A stretch of DNA of 64,000 nucleotides from Leptospira fainei serovar Hurstbridge str. BUT 6. GTDB lineage: Bacteria; Spirochaetota; Leptospiria; Leptospirales; Leptospiraceae. A program made the position numbers and the translations under genes. This document shows positions 9,898 through 17,996 of this stretch, in pieces. The DNA is taken from assembly GCF_000306235.2 (NCBI RefSeq), contig NZ_AKWZ02000010.1:558001-622000 (forward strand), read 5' to 3'. How positions within the stretch are numbered: the stretch's first letter is position 1; every line of letters begins with the position of its first letter. The notes under the pieces are model-generated. The model made no database searches. It had not been told where the DNA came from and worked only from the letters and a program-made list of their open reading frames with translations.

Positions 9898-11871
9898 GTG
9901 TCCGAACTAAGCTGTCCTAATTGCGGAGCCCCCGTACCATTCGTAAATAAAGCGTCCGTTTACGCAGTTTGTCCGAATTGTAGGACCCTCTCGCTAAAGA
10001 ATGACCTAAATCTCGAAAAAATCGGAACGTCCGGAGAATTAGCGGACGACAATACTCTCCTCAAAATCGGGACGGAAGGAACTTTTCGAAATAAGAACTT
10101 CCGAGTCCTCGGCAGAATTCAGCTAAAATTCGATCTGGGATTCTGGAATGAGTGGTACGTCGCTGAAGACGGTGGAAATACCGCTTGGATCGGGGAAGCG
10201 CAAGGAACTTATTTTTATACTAAATTGGATTCTACGATCCAGCCGAATCTTCTTCCTCAAATACCGACTTCCGAAGACGGAAGTCCCATCCTGGCTTACG
10301 AGGCGGGGGGAAAAAAGGACCAATTAACTCCCGGGGATACGTTCACTCTTCGAGAAACCTGGACTCTAAAAGAAATCATGACGGCCGAATGTGTCGGAGG
10401 CGAAGGCGAACTGCCGATCGGATTCGAAACAGGATATACAGCGGTCTTATTGGATCTCGCAAATGAAGAAGGCCGCTTTGCCACGATCGATTATTCCGAA
10501 AGTCCGCCGCTGTTTTTCCTAGGCGATTCGGCGACGTACGAAGAGTTACACCTAAGAAATCTAAAAGAAAATGCGATTGCTTACGGTGCCGGACAAATCC
10601 AAGCGCGCTCGATACAGTGCGTCGGATGCGGGGCATCAATTAGCCAACTGAGACCTGATTTTTCCAAGTCAATCGCCTGCGAATATTGCGGAACCGTAAT
10701 GGATACCGAGCGGGACGATTTGAAAGTCATCGCAAAGTTTGAAAAAGTTTCTAAGGAAGGAATTTTCTTGCCTTTAGGTACCCCGATCAAATTACCGAAT
10801 CGCCCGGAGTCGAAGGTATTAGGGATTCTTCGAAAATCCACGGAAGAAGACGGGGAAACATTCGAGTGGACAGATTATTTACTTCATTATCCCGGCGGAT
10901 ACGCTTGGTTAAACGAAAACGGCCTAAACTGGACCTACTTTGAACCTTTATTAGGAATTCCGAAATGGGCTCCCGGACTCAAAAGAATTTTCGGCAAGGA
11001 AAAATATGCTTGGTATGGAAGATCCGATTCAAATACCGATCTCGCACTCGGTGAATTCTATTGGAAAGTTCAAGCGGGAGAAAAAGCGGAAATAGAAGAT
11101 TTTACATCGCCCCCGTACATGCTTTCTTCCGAACGAACCGATCGCGAAATCTTTTGGTCTAAAGGAACTTTTGTCCCGTTCGATCAGATGAAAGAAGCGG
11201 TTCCGCTCGAGGTCGCATCTAAATTACAACGGCCGGAAGATATCGGAGCTTGCGAACCCAATCCCTTTAAGATTCGTCTGAAACGGAATTTGCTCGTAGC
11301 GACGGCGCTAACGATCGCGTTCTTCGGATTTCAAGTGTACGGCTGTTTAAAGTCCAAGAACCTTACCGTTTTCGAAGGGACCTTCAATTATACCCAAACG
11401 TCCGTTCCCGGAACCGACATCGGATCGCCAAACTATAAGGATAATTCGTTCGTCACCGACGTTTTTGAAATTCCCGGAAGTCCGTCCGATAACGTGGAAA
11501 TCCAACTGGAAGCGCCCAGCTTAGACAATAAATATATGTATTTTTCCCTGGCATTGATCGATGCGGATACCGATACCGCTTACGATACTTCGATCGAAAC
11601 CAGTTACTATCATGGAGTAGACGACGGAGAATCCTGGTCCGAAGGCTCCAAGTCGGATTCAAAATCGCTCGCTGAAATCCCGCCGGGACATTATTATTTA
11701 CGCCTGGAAACTCAATCCGACTTTCGTTACGGTGCAGGAGCTAAATATAAAGTAAAAGTGATTCGAGACGTGATGAGTCCCGCGCCTTTCTTCCTTTTCG
11801 GAATTTTACTTTGGATTCCCTTAATATATACCTTCTTTCGAAGTTACTCCTTTGAAAGCAAAAGAGGTTAA
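9898..11871 (+). CDS. DUF4178 protein with two zinc ribbons and C-terminal membrane helices
   Basis: A 657-residue protein. CPNCGAP opens it (residues 6-12), paired with CPNC near residue 28. A DUF4178-like beta domain follows, a second zinc ribbon (CVGCG, later CEYCG, about residues 240-270), and a second DUF4178-like domain with GGYAWLNENGLNW-type sequence. Two hydrophobic helices (about 465-485 and 632-650) bracket a region likely to be periplasmic. Starting at GTG 9898 is forced, because the first zinc-ribbon cysteine is residue 6. DUF4178 genes are known to sit beside polyamine aminopropyltransferase genes, as here, but the molecular role is unknown. Confidence 0.82.
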   Translation: MSELSCPNCGAPVPFVNKASVYAVCPNCRTLSLKNDLNLEKIGTSGELADDNTLLKIGTEGTFRNKNFRVLGRIQLKFDLGFWNEWYVAEDGGNTAWIGEAQGTYFYTKLDSTIQPNLLPQIPTSEDGSPILAYEAGGKKDQLTPGDTFTLRETWTLKEIMTAECVGGEGELPIGFETGYTAVLLDLANEEGRFATIDYSESPPLFFLGDSATYEELHLRNLKENAIAYGAGQIQARSIQCVGCGASISQLRPDFSKSIACEYCGTVMDTERDDLKVIAKFEKVSKEGIFLPLGTPIKLPNRPESKVLGILRKSTEEDGETFEWTDYLLHYPGGYAWLNENGLNWTYFEPLLGIPKWAPGLKRIFGKEKYAWYGRSDSNTDLALGEFYWKVQAGEKAEIEDFTSPPYMLSSERTDREIFWSKGTFVPFDQMKEAVPLEVASKLQRPEDIGACEPNPFKIRLKRNLLVATALTIAFFGFQVYGCLKSKNLTVFEGTFNYTQTSVPGTDIGSPNYKDNSFVTDVFEIPGSPSDNVEIQLEAPSLDNKYMYFSLALIDADTDTAYDTSIETSYYHGVDDGESWSEGSKSDSKSLAEIPPGHYYLRLETQSDFRYGAGAKYKVKVIRDVMSPAPFFLFGILLWIPLIYTFFRSYSFESKRG

Positions 11872-11880
11872 AAAGAGTTT

Positions 11881-12078
11881 ATGTCGAATTTTTTAAAAGG
11901 CTTACTTTATCCTTTATTTGCCGCATCGATGGCCTTCGGATTTTACTCCCAGTATCGAACGGGGGGCGCTTCGACCGAATATGAAACGATTTCAAAGGTT
12001 CCTAAGACGGTAAGGCAAAATCCGGGAATCTATCGGTCTCATTACAATTGGTTCTCGACGTATTCCGGAGGAAAATAA
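11881..12078 (+). CDS. small membrane protein between DUF4178 and SpeE-like genes
   Basis: A 65-residue protein with one N-terminal hydrophobic segment (about residues 5-22) and a polar tail rich in Tyr, Ser and Gly. It starts nine bases after the DUF4178 gene and its stop lies one base before the SpeE-like start, so it is tightly embedded in the operon. Its last codons (SGGK) contain the GGAGG that serves as ribosome-binding site for the next gene. I do not recognise the family. Confidence 0.72.
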   Translation: MSNFLKGLLYPLFAASMAFGFYSQYRTGGASTEYETISKVPKTVRQNPGIYRSHYNWFSTYSGGK

Positions 12079-12079
12079 T

Positions 12080-13579
12080 CTGCAACGGGCGCTATTAGTT
12101 TCCGTATTAATTCTTTCTTCTTGTGGTCTCGTTTATGAGCTGTTAGCCGGGACTGTCGCAAGTTACCTTCTCGGAGAAACGGTCACTCAGTTCTCCCTCG
12201 TCATCGGCGTTTATTTATTTTCCATGGGAATCGGAAGTTGGCTCTCTCGGTACCTTCTGAATGACCTTGTGCCCAAATTTCTCGAAGTGGAACTCGCCTT
12301 AGGATTGTTAGGTGGATCGAGTGCCGCGCTACTATTTCTAAGCTTCGGGCATACTCGAATTTTTCAGATCCCCCTTTTCGCGATCGTGGTGGTAGTGGGA
12401 ATTCTAGTCGGCATGGAAATCCCTTTGCTGCTTCGTATTCTCCAAAAAAAACTCGGCTTTCGGGATTTGGTCTCCAAGGTCTTAAGCTTGGATTATGCAG
12501 GCGCCCTTCTCGCCTCTCTAGCGTTTCCTATTTTTTTTGCGCCTAAATTAGGAATGGTCAGAACCTCCTTCTTCTTCGGAATTCTAAACGCCGGAACGGC
12601 TTTATGGGGAACTTGGATGCTCCCCCTAACGGAACGCGAAAAGAATATGTTGCGAACGAAGTCGGTGATCGTTTTAACATTCTTATCCCTTGGATTAGCG
12701 TTTGCCGAATCGATTACCACTTATAGCGAAGAGAATCTTTACACCGACGAAATCGTTTATTCAAAACAGACTCGCTTTCAAAAAATCATAGTAACTCGTT
12801 ATAAAAGCGAACTTAGACTTTTTTTAAACGGACATTTACAATTCAGCTCGAGAGACGAATACAGATATCACGAAGTTTTAGTGCATCCGGCAATGCTGTC
12901 GCACCCCAATCCCAAGAGAATACTCGTATTAGGAGGAGGCGACGGTCTCGCAGTCCGTGAAATTCTAAAGTACCCTAGCGTGCAAAACGTAACATTGGTG
13001 GATCTGGATCCGGAAATGACCAAACTTTTCGCACAACAATCATTATTAACGCAAATCAACCGGTCCAGTCTTGCCGATCCGAGAGTGAAAATTCAAAATG
13101 CGGATGCCTTCTTATGGCTGGAGGAATCTGGCGAAACTTTCGACGTGGTTTTAATCGACTTCCCGGATCCTAGCAATTTTTCCATCGGAAAATTATATAC
13201 GACTGCATTTTACAAAAGTTTAAAACGACGATTGAATCCGTTATCGATCGTCGAAATTCAATCCACTTCTCCTTTATTTGCAAGAATGTCGTTTTGGTGC
13301 GTGGAGACGACTCTCCGAGAGTCCGGGTTCAAAACAAGGCCCTTACACGTTTACGTTCCTTCTTTCGGCGAATGGGGATTTGTTTTAGCCGGAACACGAC
13401 AATTACCGGATTATAGCCGCGATCTTCCTAAAGAATTACGTTTCTTAAATCTCACGGAATTAAAATCGCTTTCGGAATTTCCGGAAGACATGTCCCGGCT
13501 TCCTGTCGAATCCAATCGATTAGACAACCAATCCCTGGTTCGATATTACGATCAGGAATGGAATCGATTGTTGGATTGA
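12080..13579 (+). CDS. membrane-bound polyamine aminopropyltransferase (SpeE-like), CTG start
   Basis: About 499 residues if started at CTG 12080. The N-terminal half is a run of membrane helices, and the C-terminal half is a spermidine-synthase fold with the SAM-type loop [15 protein letters not shown] and an acidic DFPDP motif. The first canonical ATG (12224) would cut off 48 residues that include [19 protein letters not shown], a conserved part of the first membrane segment. No ATG, GTG or TTG exists in frame between them. GGAGG lies eight bases before CTG 12080. The enzyme transfers aminopropyl groups to amines; linkage to DUF4178 is a recurring context. An assembly error at the start cannot be excluded. 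Confidence 0.85.
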   Translation: MQRALLVSVLILSSCGLVYELLAGTVASYLLGETVTQFSLVIGVYLFSMGIGSWLSRYLLNDLVPKFLEVELALGLLGGSSAALLFLSFGHTRIFQIPLFAIVVVVGILVGMEIPLLLRILQKKLGFRDLVSKVLSLDYAGALLASLAFPIFFAPKLGMVRTSFFFGILNAGTALWGTWMLPLTEREKNMLRTKSVIVLTFLSLGLAFAESITTYSEENLYTDEIVYSKQTRFQKIIVTRYKSELRLFLNGHLQFSSRDEYRYHEVLVHPAMLSHPNPKRILVLGGGDGLAVREILKYPSVQNVTLVDLDPEMTKLFAQQSLLTQINRSSLADPRVKIQNADAFLWLEESGETFDVVLIDFPDPSNFSIGKLYTTAFYKSLKRRLNPLSIVEIQSTSPLFARMSFWCVETTLRESGFKTRPLHVYVPSFGEWGFVLAGTRQLPDYSRDLPKELRFLNLTELKSLSEFPEDMSRLPVESNRLDNQSLVRYYDQEWNRLLD

Positions 13580-13969
13580 TTTTTTCGGGCGGCCCCCTCG
13601 CTTTGCTCGGGTCACGCTTCTCCGGGCTCCGCTTCCGCTACGGTCACGGCTTGTCAAACCGGTTTCGATAATCTTTAATTGATCCCGTGACTGCTTTCGC
13701 ACCCTCCGCATCGTTGCCGCGATATCTCCCTCTTCGACGCCGAACTACCCTATCGTTGATAAATATCATCTTCGTCATAGACTCTACATATAATTATCGT
13801 ATGGAAAAATATTACGGAATCGGTTATCTTATATTTACTCGAAGGAGTATCGAATAGCCGCCAAAACTACGATGATGGACTTTTCTTATTCTTTAATATT
13901 CTTTCATGTTTTCACAGCCGATAAATCGCTTAGAAATCAAAACCGAAAAATATTCGCAGACGAAAAAGA
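13580..13969. other. 390-base intergenic region
   Basis: Apart from the GC-rich block at its left end, this stretch between the SpeE-like gene and the YwaF-like gene holds no convincing ORF, tRNA or terminator. The right part is AT-rich and presumably carries the promoter of the next gene, but no clear -35/-10 pair stands out. Confidence 0.5.
13586..13650. repeat. GC-rich intergenic element, likely dispersed repeat
   Basis: Immediately after the SpeE-like stop the sequence becomes very GC-rich, then returns to normal composition. It holds two related sub-blocks each carrying GGTCACG after GCTC/GCTA-type sequence. I recall similar GC-rich motifs between Leptospira genes, but no second full copy is visible in this window. 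Confidence 0.35.
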
Positions 13970-14719
13970 ATGAAATCAATAATCGGATCCTTCGAACATT
14001 ATGTTATCTTAATAATAACATTTTTTTTGTCCGTATCGTTAATCTGGATCGCAAAATCCATAAAAACCAGGGAAACTGTTAAACGAATCGGTTACGGAAT
14101 AGCCTCCATTCTGGTACTTAATGCGTCGGCATACGTCTTCTACAGAATCGGAAAAGGATATTGGGATCTTCGTTATGATCTTCCTATGGAGTTTTGTGAT
14201 TGGGCAATGATCGTTACAACGCTAGCCTTGATTACGCATCGAAGGATTTTTTCCGAGCTTTCCTATTTTTGGGTTTTAGGCGGATCGATACAGGCGGCAA
14301 TTACTCCGAATTTGCAGTTTAATTTTCCGCACGCATACTTCTTCTTATTTTTCATCGGGCATTCCGGATTGATTATAGCCGCATTATATTTGGTTTTCGG
14401 TCTTAAATTATATCCGCGAAAAGGATCCGTGCCGAGAGTATTCCTTTATAGTCAAATATACTTTATTATCGCTTTATTTTTGGATTTTCGACTGGATACA
14501 AATTACGGTTTTCTAAGATACAAACCGGCTAACGGATCATTCCTGGATTATTTGGGAGAATGGCCTTTATATTTGATATCACTTCAGATCATAGGAATCG
14601 GGGTAATTCTATTATTATATCTTCCTTTCTTCATCCGAAGAATAAACTGGAATTTAATACTTAAAAAAATCGTTCACAGATTTAATTTCCTGACTACCGG
14701 TGACCCGCGAATTCGCTGA
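13970..14719 (+). CDS. YwaF/TIGR02206-type integral membrane protein
   Basis: A 249-residue protein with about seven hydrophobic helices. Conserved-looking motifs are LPMEFCDW (about residue 68), GGSIQAAITPNL (about 105), FFIGHSG, the NYGFL segment and the late GEWPLY, which match the YwaF-like family of uncharacterised membrane proteins related to eukaryotic TMEM164. Function is not established; TMEM164 relatives have been tied to lipid remodelling. Only a weak GAAAAAGA precedes the ATG. It is 87 bases upstream of the MgtA-like gene and could share its transcript. Confidence 0.8.
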   Translation: MKSIIGSFEHYVILIITFFLSVSLIWIAKSIKTRETVKRIGYGIASILVLNASAYVFYRIGKGYWDLRYDLPMEFCDWAMIVTTLALITHRRIFSELSYFWVLGGSIQAAITPNLQFNFPHAYFFLFFIGHSGLIIAALYLVFGLKLYPRKGSVPRVFLYSQIYFIIALFLDFRLDTNYGFLRYKPANGSFLDYLGEWPLYLISLQIIGIGVILLLYLPFFIRRINWNLILKKIVHRFNFLTTGDPRIR

Positions 14720-14806
14720 GGATAACGATAGAGAATAGCTTCCCCATAACGAAGATGCGAATGTCTCGACGTTTTTCGGAGCAAAGTTATCTATTGAAGA
14801 ATACAT

Positions 14807-17341
14807 ATGGATAAACCGAATCCGATTGCGACAGAGTTTTGGATCTATTCAAGCCGGGAAGTCTTTAACTTATTATCCTGTTCCCTCGACGGAATTACGA
14901 ATGAAGAAGCTAAGAAACGACAAAAAGTTTATGGAAAGAATATTCTAAAATCTTCGCACTCAGCTACAAACCTGCGATTGTTTCTAAGTCAGTTTAAAAG
15001 TCCGATAACGTTGATTTTACTAGGGGCAGCCCTTATTTCCTGGAATTTAGGAGGTAAAACGGATTCCTATATTATTTTTTCGATCATTCTAATAAGCAGC
15101 GTACTCGGCTTTTGGCAGGAAAAAGGCGCTTCGGATTCGCTGCGCAAACTTTTAGAGATGATTCGTTTAAACGCCAACATATTGAGAAATGGTAATTGGT
15201 CCGAAACGAATATCGAAGAGATCGTCCCAGGGGATATCATCTCCCTTACGGTAGGCGATGTGATCCCTGCCGACTCATTGATAATCGAAGCAAGCGGATT
15301 GTATGTGGACGAGGCGACTCTAACGGGAGAATCCTTTCCTGTCGAAAAAACTAAAGGCACGCTACCTAAGGCCACTCCTCTTTCAAAACGGACGAACGTT
15401 CTCTTTACCGGATCTCATGTCGTTAGCGGTTCCGCTAACGTGATCGTAGTAAGAACAGGTTTTAACACTGAGTTCGGCAAAATTGCGAATACCTTAAAAA
15501 AAACGCAGCCGATTACCGAATTCGAACGCGGAGTTAGACGATTCGGTTATATGCTTATGGAAATCACGATGGTGCTAGTACTTGTAATAATCGGAATCAA
15601 CGTATTGCTCCAAAAACCGGTAGTGGATTCCTTTCTTTTCGCGTTAGCGATAGCGGTTGGCTTAACTCCGCAACTGCTACCGGCGATCATCAACGTTAAT
15701 CTTGCTCAAGGAGCAGCAAGGATGGCCGAAAAAAAGGTCATCGTAAAAAAACTAACATCCATCGAAAACTTCGGAAGTATGGATATTCTTTGCTCCGACA
15801 AAACGGGGACTTTAACGTTAGGAGAAGTCAAAGTCCAAAATACCCTCGATTATTCCGGCGAACGGAGCCAACTATCCTTATTTTACGCATCGATCAATTC
15901 TAAACTTCAAAAAGGATTTAACAACCCGATCGATTCTGCAATTTCTTCCCTGCATGTCGAGAGTGCGGATAAATTCGAGTATCTTGCGGAGATTCCTTAT
16001 GATTTCTCTCGAAAACGAATCAGTATTTTAGCTTCGAATGGAATTGAAACCGTCCTAATTTGCAAAGGCGCGGTAAAGACCGTCTTAAATATATCAAAAT
16101 TCGTTCAACGTCCCGATGGGACGTTGATTCCAATCGAGACCGTCCGCAATATCATCGAATCGAAATATAAAGAATTAAGTTCCAAAGGATTTAGAACTTT
16201 AGGAATCGCAATCAAATCGTTACCGAACTGCACCGGCGTTACGATAGCGGATGAAGATGGCATGATATTTCAAGGATTCATAACGTTATCTGATCCGATT
16301 ATCCCTGACATCGATCAAACGATCAAAGAACTGAATGATTTAGGTATCTCCTTAAAGATCATAACCGGCGACAATAATCTAATCGCTAAGCAAGTCGCCG
16401 AATCCGTCGGCTTTGAAAACCCGAGAATATTGACTGGAACCGAACTATTGAGTATGAGCGACGAAGCTCTACAACGACAAGCGGATAATACCGACGTATT
16501 TGCGGAGATCGAACCGAATCAGAAAGAAAGAATCATTCTATCCTTGCAAAAAACCGGACACGTAGTCGGATATATAGGAGACGGAATTAATGATGCGACT
16601 GCACTCCATGCATCGGACGTAGGGATCTCGGTCGCGAACGCAGTGGACGTTGCCAAGGACGCTGCGGATATCGTTCTGCTAGACAACGATCTGAACGTTC
16701 TGCTTAACGGAGTTAAGCAAGGTAGAATGACGTTTGCAAATACTTTAAAATACGTATTTATGGCAACGAGTGCGAATTTCGGAAACATGCTTAGTATGGC
16801 CGGAGCATCCGCATTTTTAAGTTTCCTTCCGCTGCTTCCAAAGCAAATTCTATTAACGAATTTATTAACCGACCTTCCCGAGATGACGATATCTTCGGAC
16901 AATGTCGATAAAGAATGGATCTTATCGCCGAGAAAATGGGATATCCTTGCGATCCAAAAATTCATGTTGGTCTTCGGAACGCTTAGTTCCGTATTCGATT
17001 TTGCAACGTTCGGTGTGCTGTTATTTGTGCTAGACGCGGGTGAAAAAGAATTTCAATCAGGTTGGTTTATCGAGTCCGTAGTCTCCGCCACCATCGTAGT
17101 ATTGGTGGTTCGAACAAGAAAAGTCTTCTATAAAAGTATGCCTGGATTTTATCTGCTGTTAGCCACTTCTTTCGTCCTAATCCTAACGCTGATTCTACCG
17201 TTCCTTCCGATCTCGACTTTATTCGACTTCACACCGCTACCGGTGCCTTTTTATTTTGCGATGGCAATAATCGTAGTCGTATATTTTATTTTGGCGGAGA
17301 TTTTTAAAAGAATATTCTATTCCTTTATCTACAAAGACTAA
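14807..17341 (+). CDS. mgtA: magnesium-translocating P-type ATPase (MgtA/MgtB family)
   Basis: An 844-residue P-type ATPase. Visible in order: an N-terminal cation-ATPase domain, TGES in the actuator (about residue 172), the membrane motif GLTPQLLPAIINVNLAQGA that distinguishes Mg2+ (type IIIB) pumps, the phosphorylation site CSDKTGTLT, and GDGINDATAL at the hinge. There are about ten membrane segments. Pumps of this type import Mg2+ when it is scarce. The leader is only 87 bases and shows no recognisable Mg2+ riboswitch. It is slightly shorter than E. coli MgtA (898 residues). Codon use looks somewhat more AT-rich than in the neighbours, which might reflect transfer. Confidence 0.9.
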   Translation: MDKPNPIATEFWIYSSREVFNLLSCSLDGITNEEAKKRQKVYGKNILKSSHSATNLRLFLSQFKSPITLILLGAALISWNLGGKTDSYIIFSIILISSVLGFWQEKGASDSLRKLLEMIRLNANILRNGNWSETNIEEIVPGDIISLTVGDVIPADSLIIEASGLYVDEATLTGESFPVEKTKGTLPKATPLSKRTNVLFTGSHVVSGSANVIVVRTGFNTEFGKIANTLKKTQPITEFERGVRRFGYMLMEITMVLVLVIIGINVLLQKPVVDSFLFALAIAVGLTPQLLPAIINVNLAQGAARMAEKKVIVKKLTSIENFGSMDILCSDKTGTLTLGEVKVQNTLDYSGERSQLSLFYASINSKLQKGFNNPIDSAISSLHVESADKFEYLAEIPYDFSRKRISILASNGIETVLICKGAVKTVLNISKFVQRPDGTLIPIETVRNIIESKYKELSSKGFRTLGIAIKSLPNCTGVTIADEDGMIFQGFITLSDPIIPDIDQTIKELNDLGISLKIITGDNNLIAKQVAESVGFENPRILTGTELLSMSDEALQRQADNTDVFAEIEPNQKERIILSLQKTGHVVGYIGDGINDATALHASDVGISVANAVDVAKDAADIVLLDNDLNVLLNGVKQGRMTFANTLKYVFMATSANFGNMLSMAGASAFLSFLPLLPKQILLTNLLTDLPEMTISSDNVDKEWILSPRKWDILAIQKFMLVFGTLSSVFDFATFGVLLFVLDAGEKEFQSGWFIESVVSATIVVLVVRTRKVFYKSMPGFYLLLATSFVLILTLILPFLPISTLFDFTPLPVPFYFAMAIIVVVYFILAEIFKRIFYSFIYKD

Positions 17342-17609
17342 AATTCAGGGAATTAAATTTTAACGGAACTAAGTTCACCTTCGATAAGACAAAGTCGAAT
17401 TGCAATCGCAGTTTCGCATCAGGATAAATACGATCATTTAATTGATATACAGTCTATTTGCCGGTCTTTTGCGACCCGTTTCATTGAAACTCGTTCACAA
17501 AAAATGCATATACCTTTTCGGTTTTTGCTGCCTTTTTCAAATAAGAAAATGGCTTTTCTGCTTATTGAAAATCAGGAAACTGAGTAAAAATTCTTAGACC
17601 GAGGTTATA

Positions 17610-17996
17610 ATGAAAAAACAAAATCTCCGCTTATACCTTCTGATTGGAGCCGTTCTGTTGGCTGGCGCTACTTTCTCCCTGTCCGCGCAAGGTGAATCGA
17701 CCGAAACTACTCTTCATGATTTTATGGAAGATTATACTAAACCGTTTTCCAAAAAAGCTAAGAAAGGTGATAAGGTCGGATTAGAAAGAATCCTGAAAGA
17801 AGTTCCGAATTTTGCCTTAGACGATCAAAAATCGAAATGGAAAGAAATTACCGATACGGCTATTTCAAGCGGCGATCTCGAATCTTCATGCAAAAATTGT
17901 CATAAGGAATACAAAAAAGAATATAAAAAAAGCTATAGAAAAAGACCGATTCAAGTCCCGAACGAACTTATCAGTTTTTTGAAAGGGTTGAAATAA
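17610..17996 (+). CDS. small periplasmic c-type cytochrome-like protein
   Basis: A 128-residue protein with a clear signal peptide (hydrophobic residues 8-24, cleavage near LSAQG). A single haem-binding CKNCH lies at about residues 98-102, followed by a lysine-rich tail. The haem motif near the C-terminus of a small helical protein is like class II cytochromes (cytochrome c prime type). It could carry electrons or bind small ligands in the periplasm. GAGG lies before the ATG. Its last 26 bases overlap the end of the convergent phosphatase gene. Confidence 0.72.
   Translation: MKKQNLRLYLLIGAVLLAGATFSLSAQGESTETTLHDFMEDYTKPFSKKAKKGDKVGLERILKEVPNFALDDQKSKWKEITDTAISSGDLESSCKNCHKEYKKEYKKSYRKRPIQVPNELISFLKGLK

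Noticed and set aside
14720..14806. Mg2+ riboswitch upstream of the MgtA-like gene
   Set aside because: The leader is only 87 bases and has no extended stem set or terminator of the known Mg2+-sensing types.
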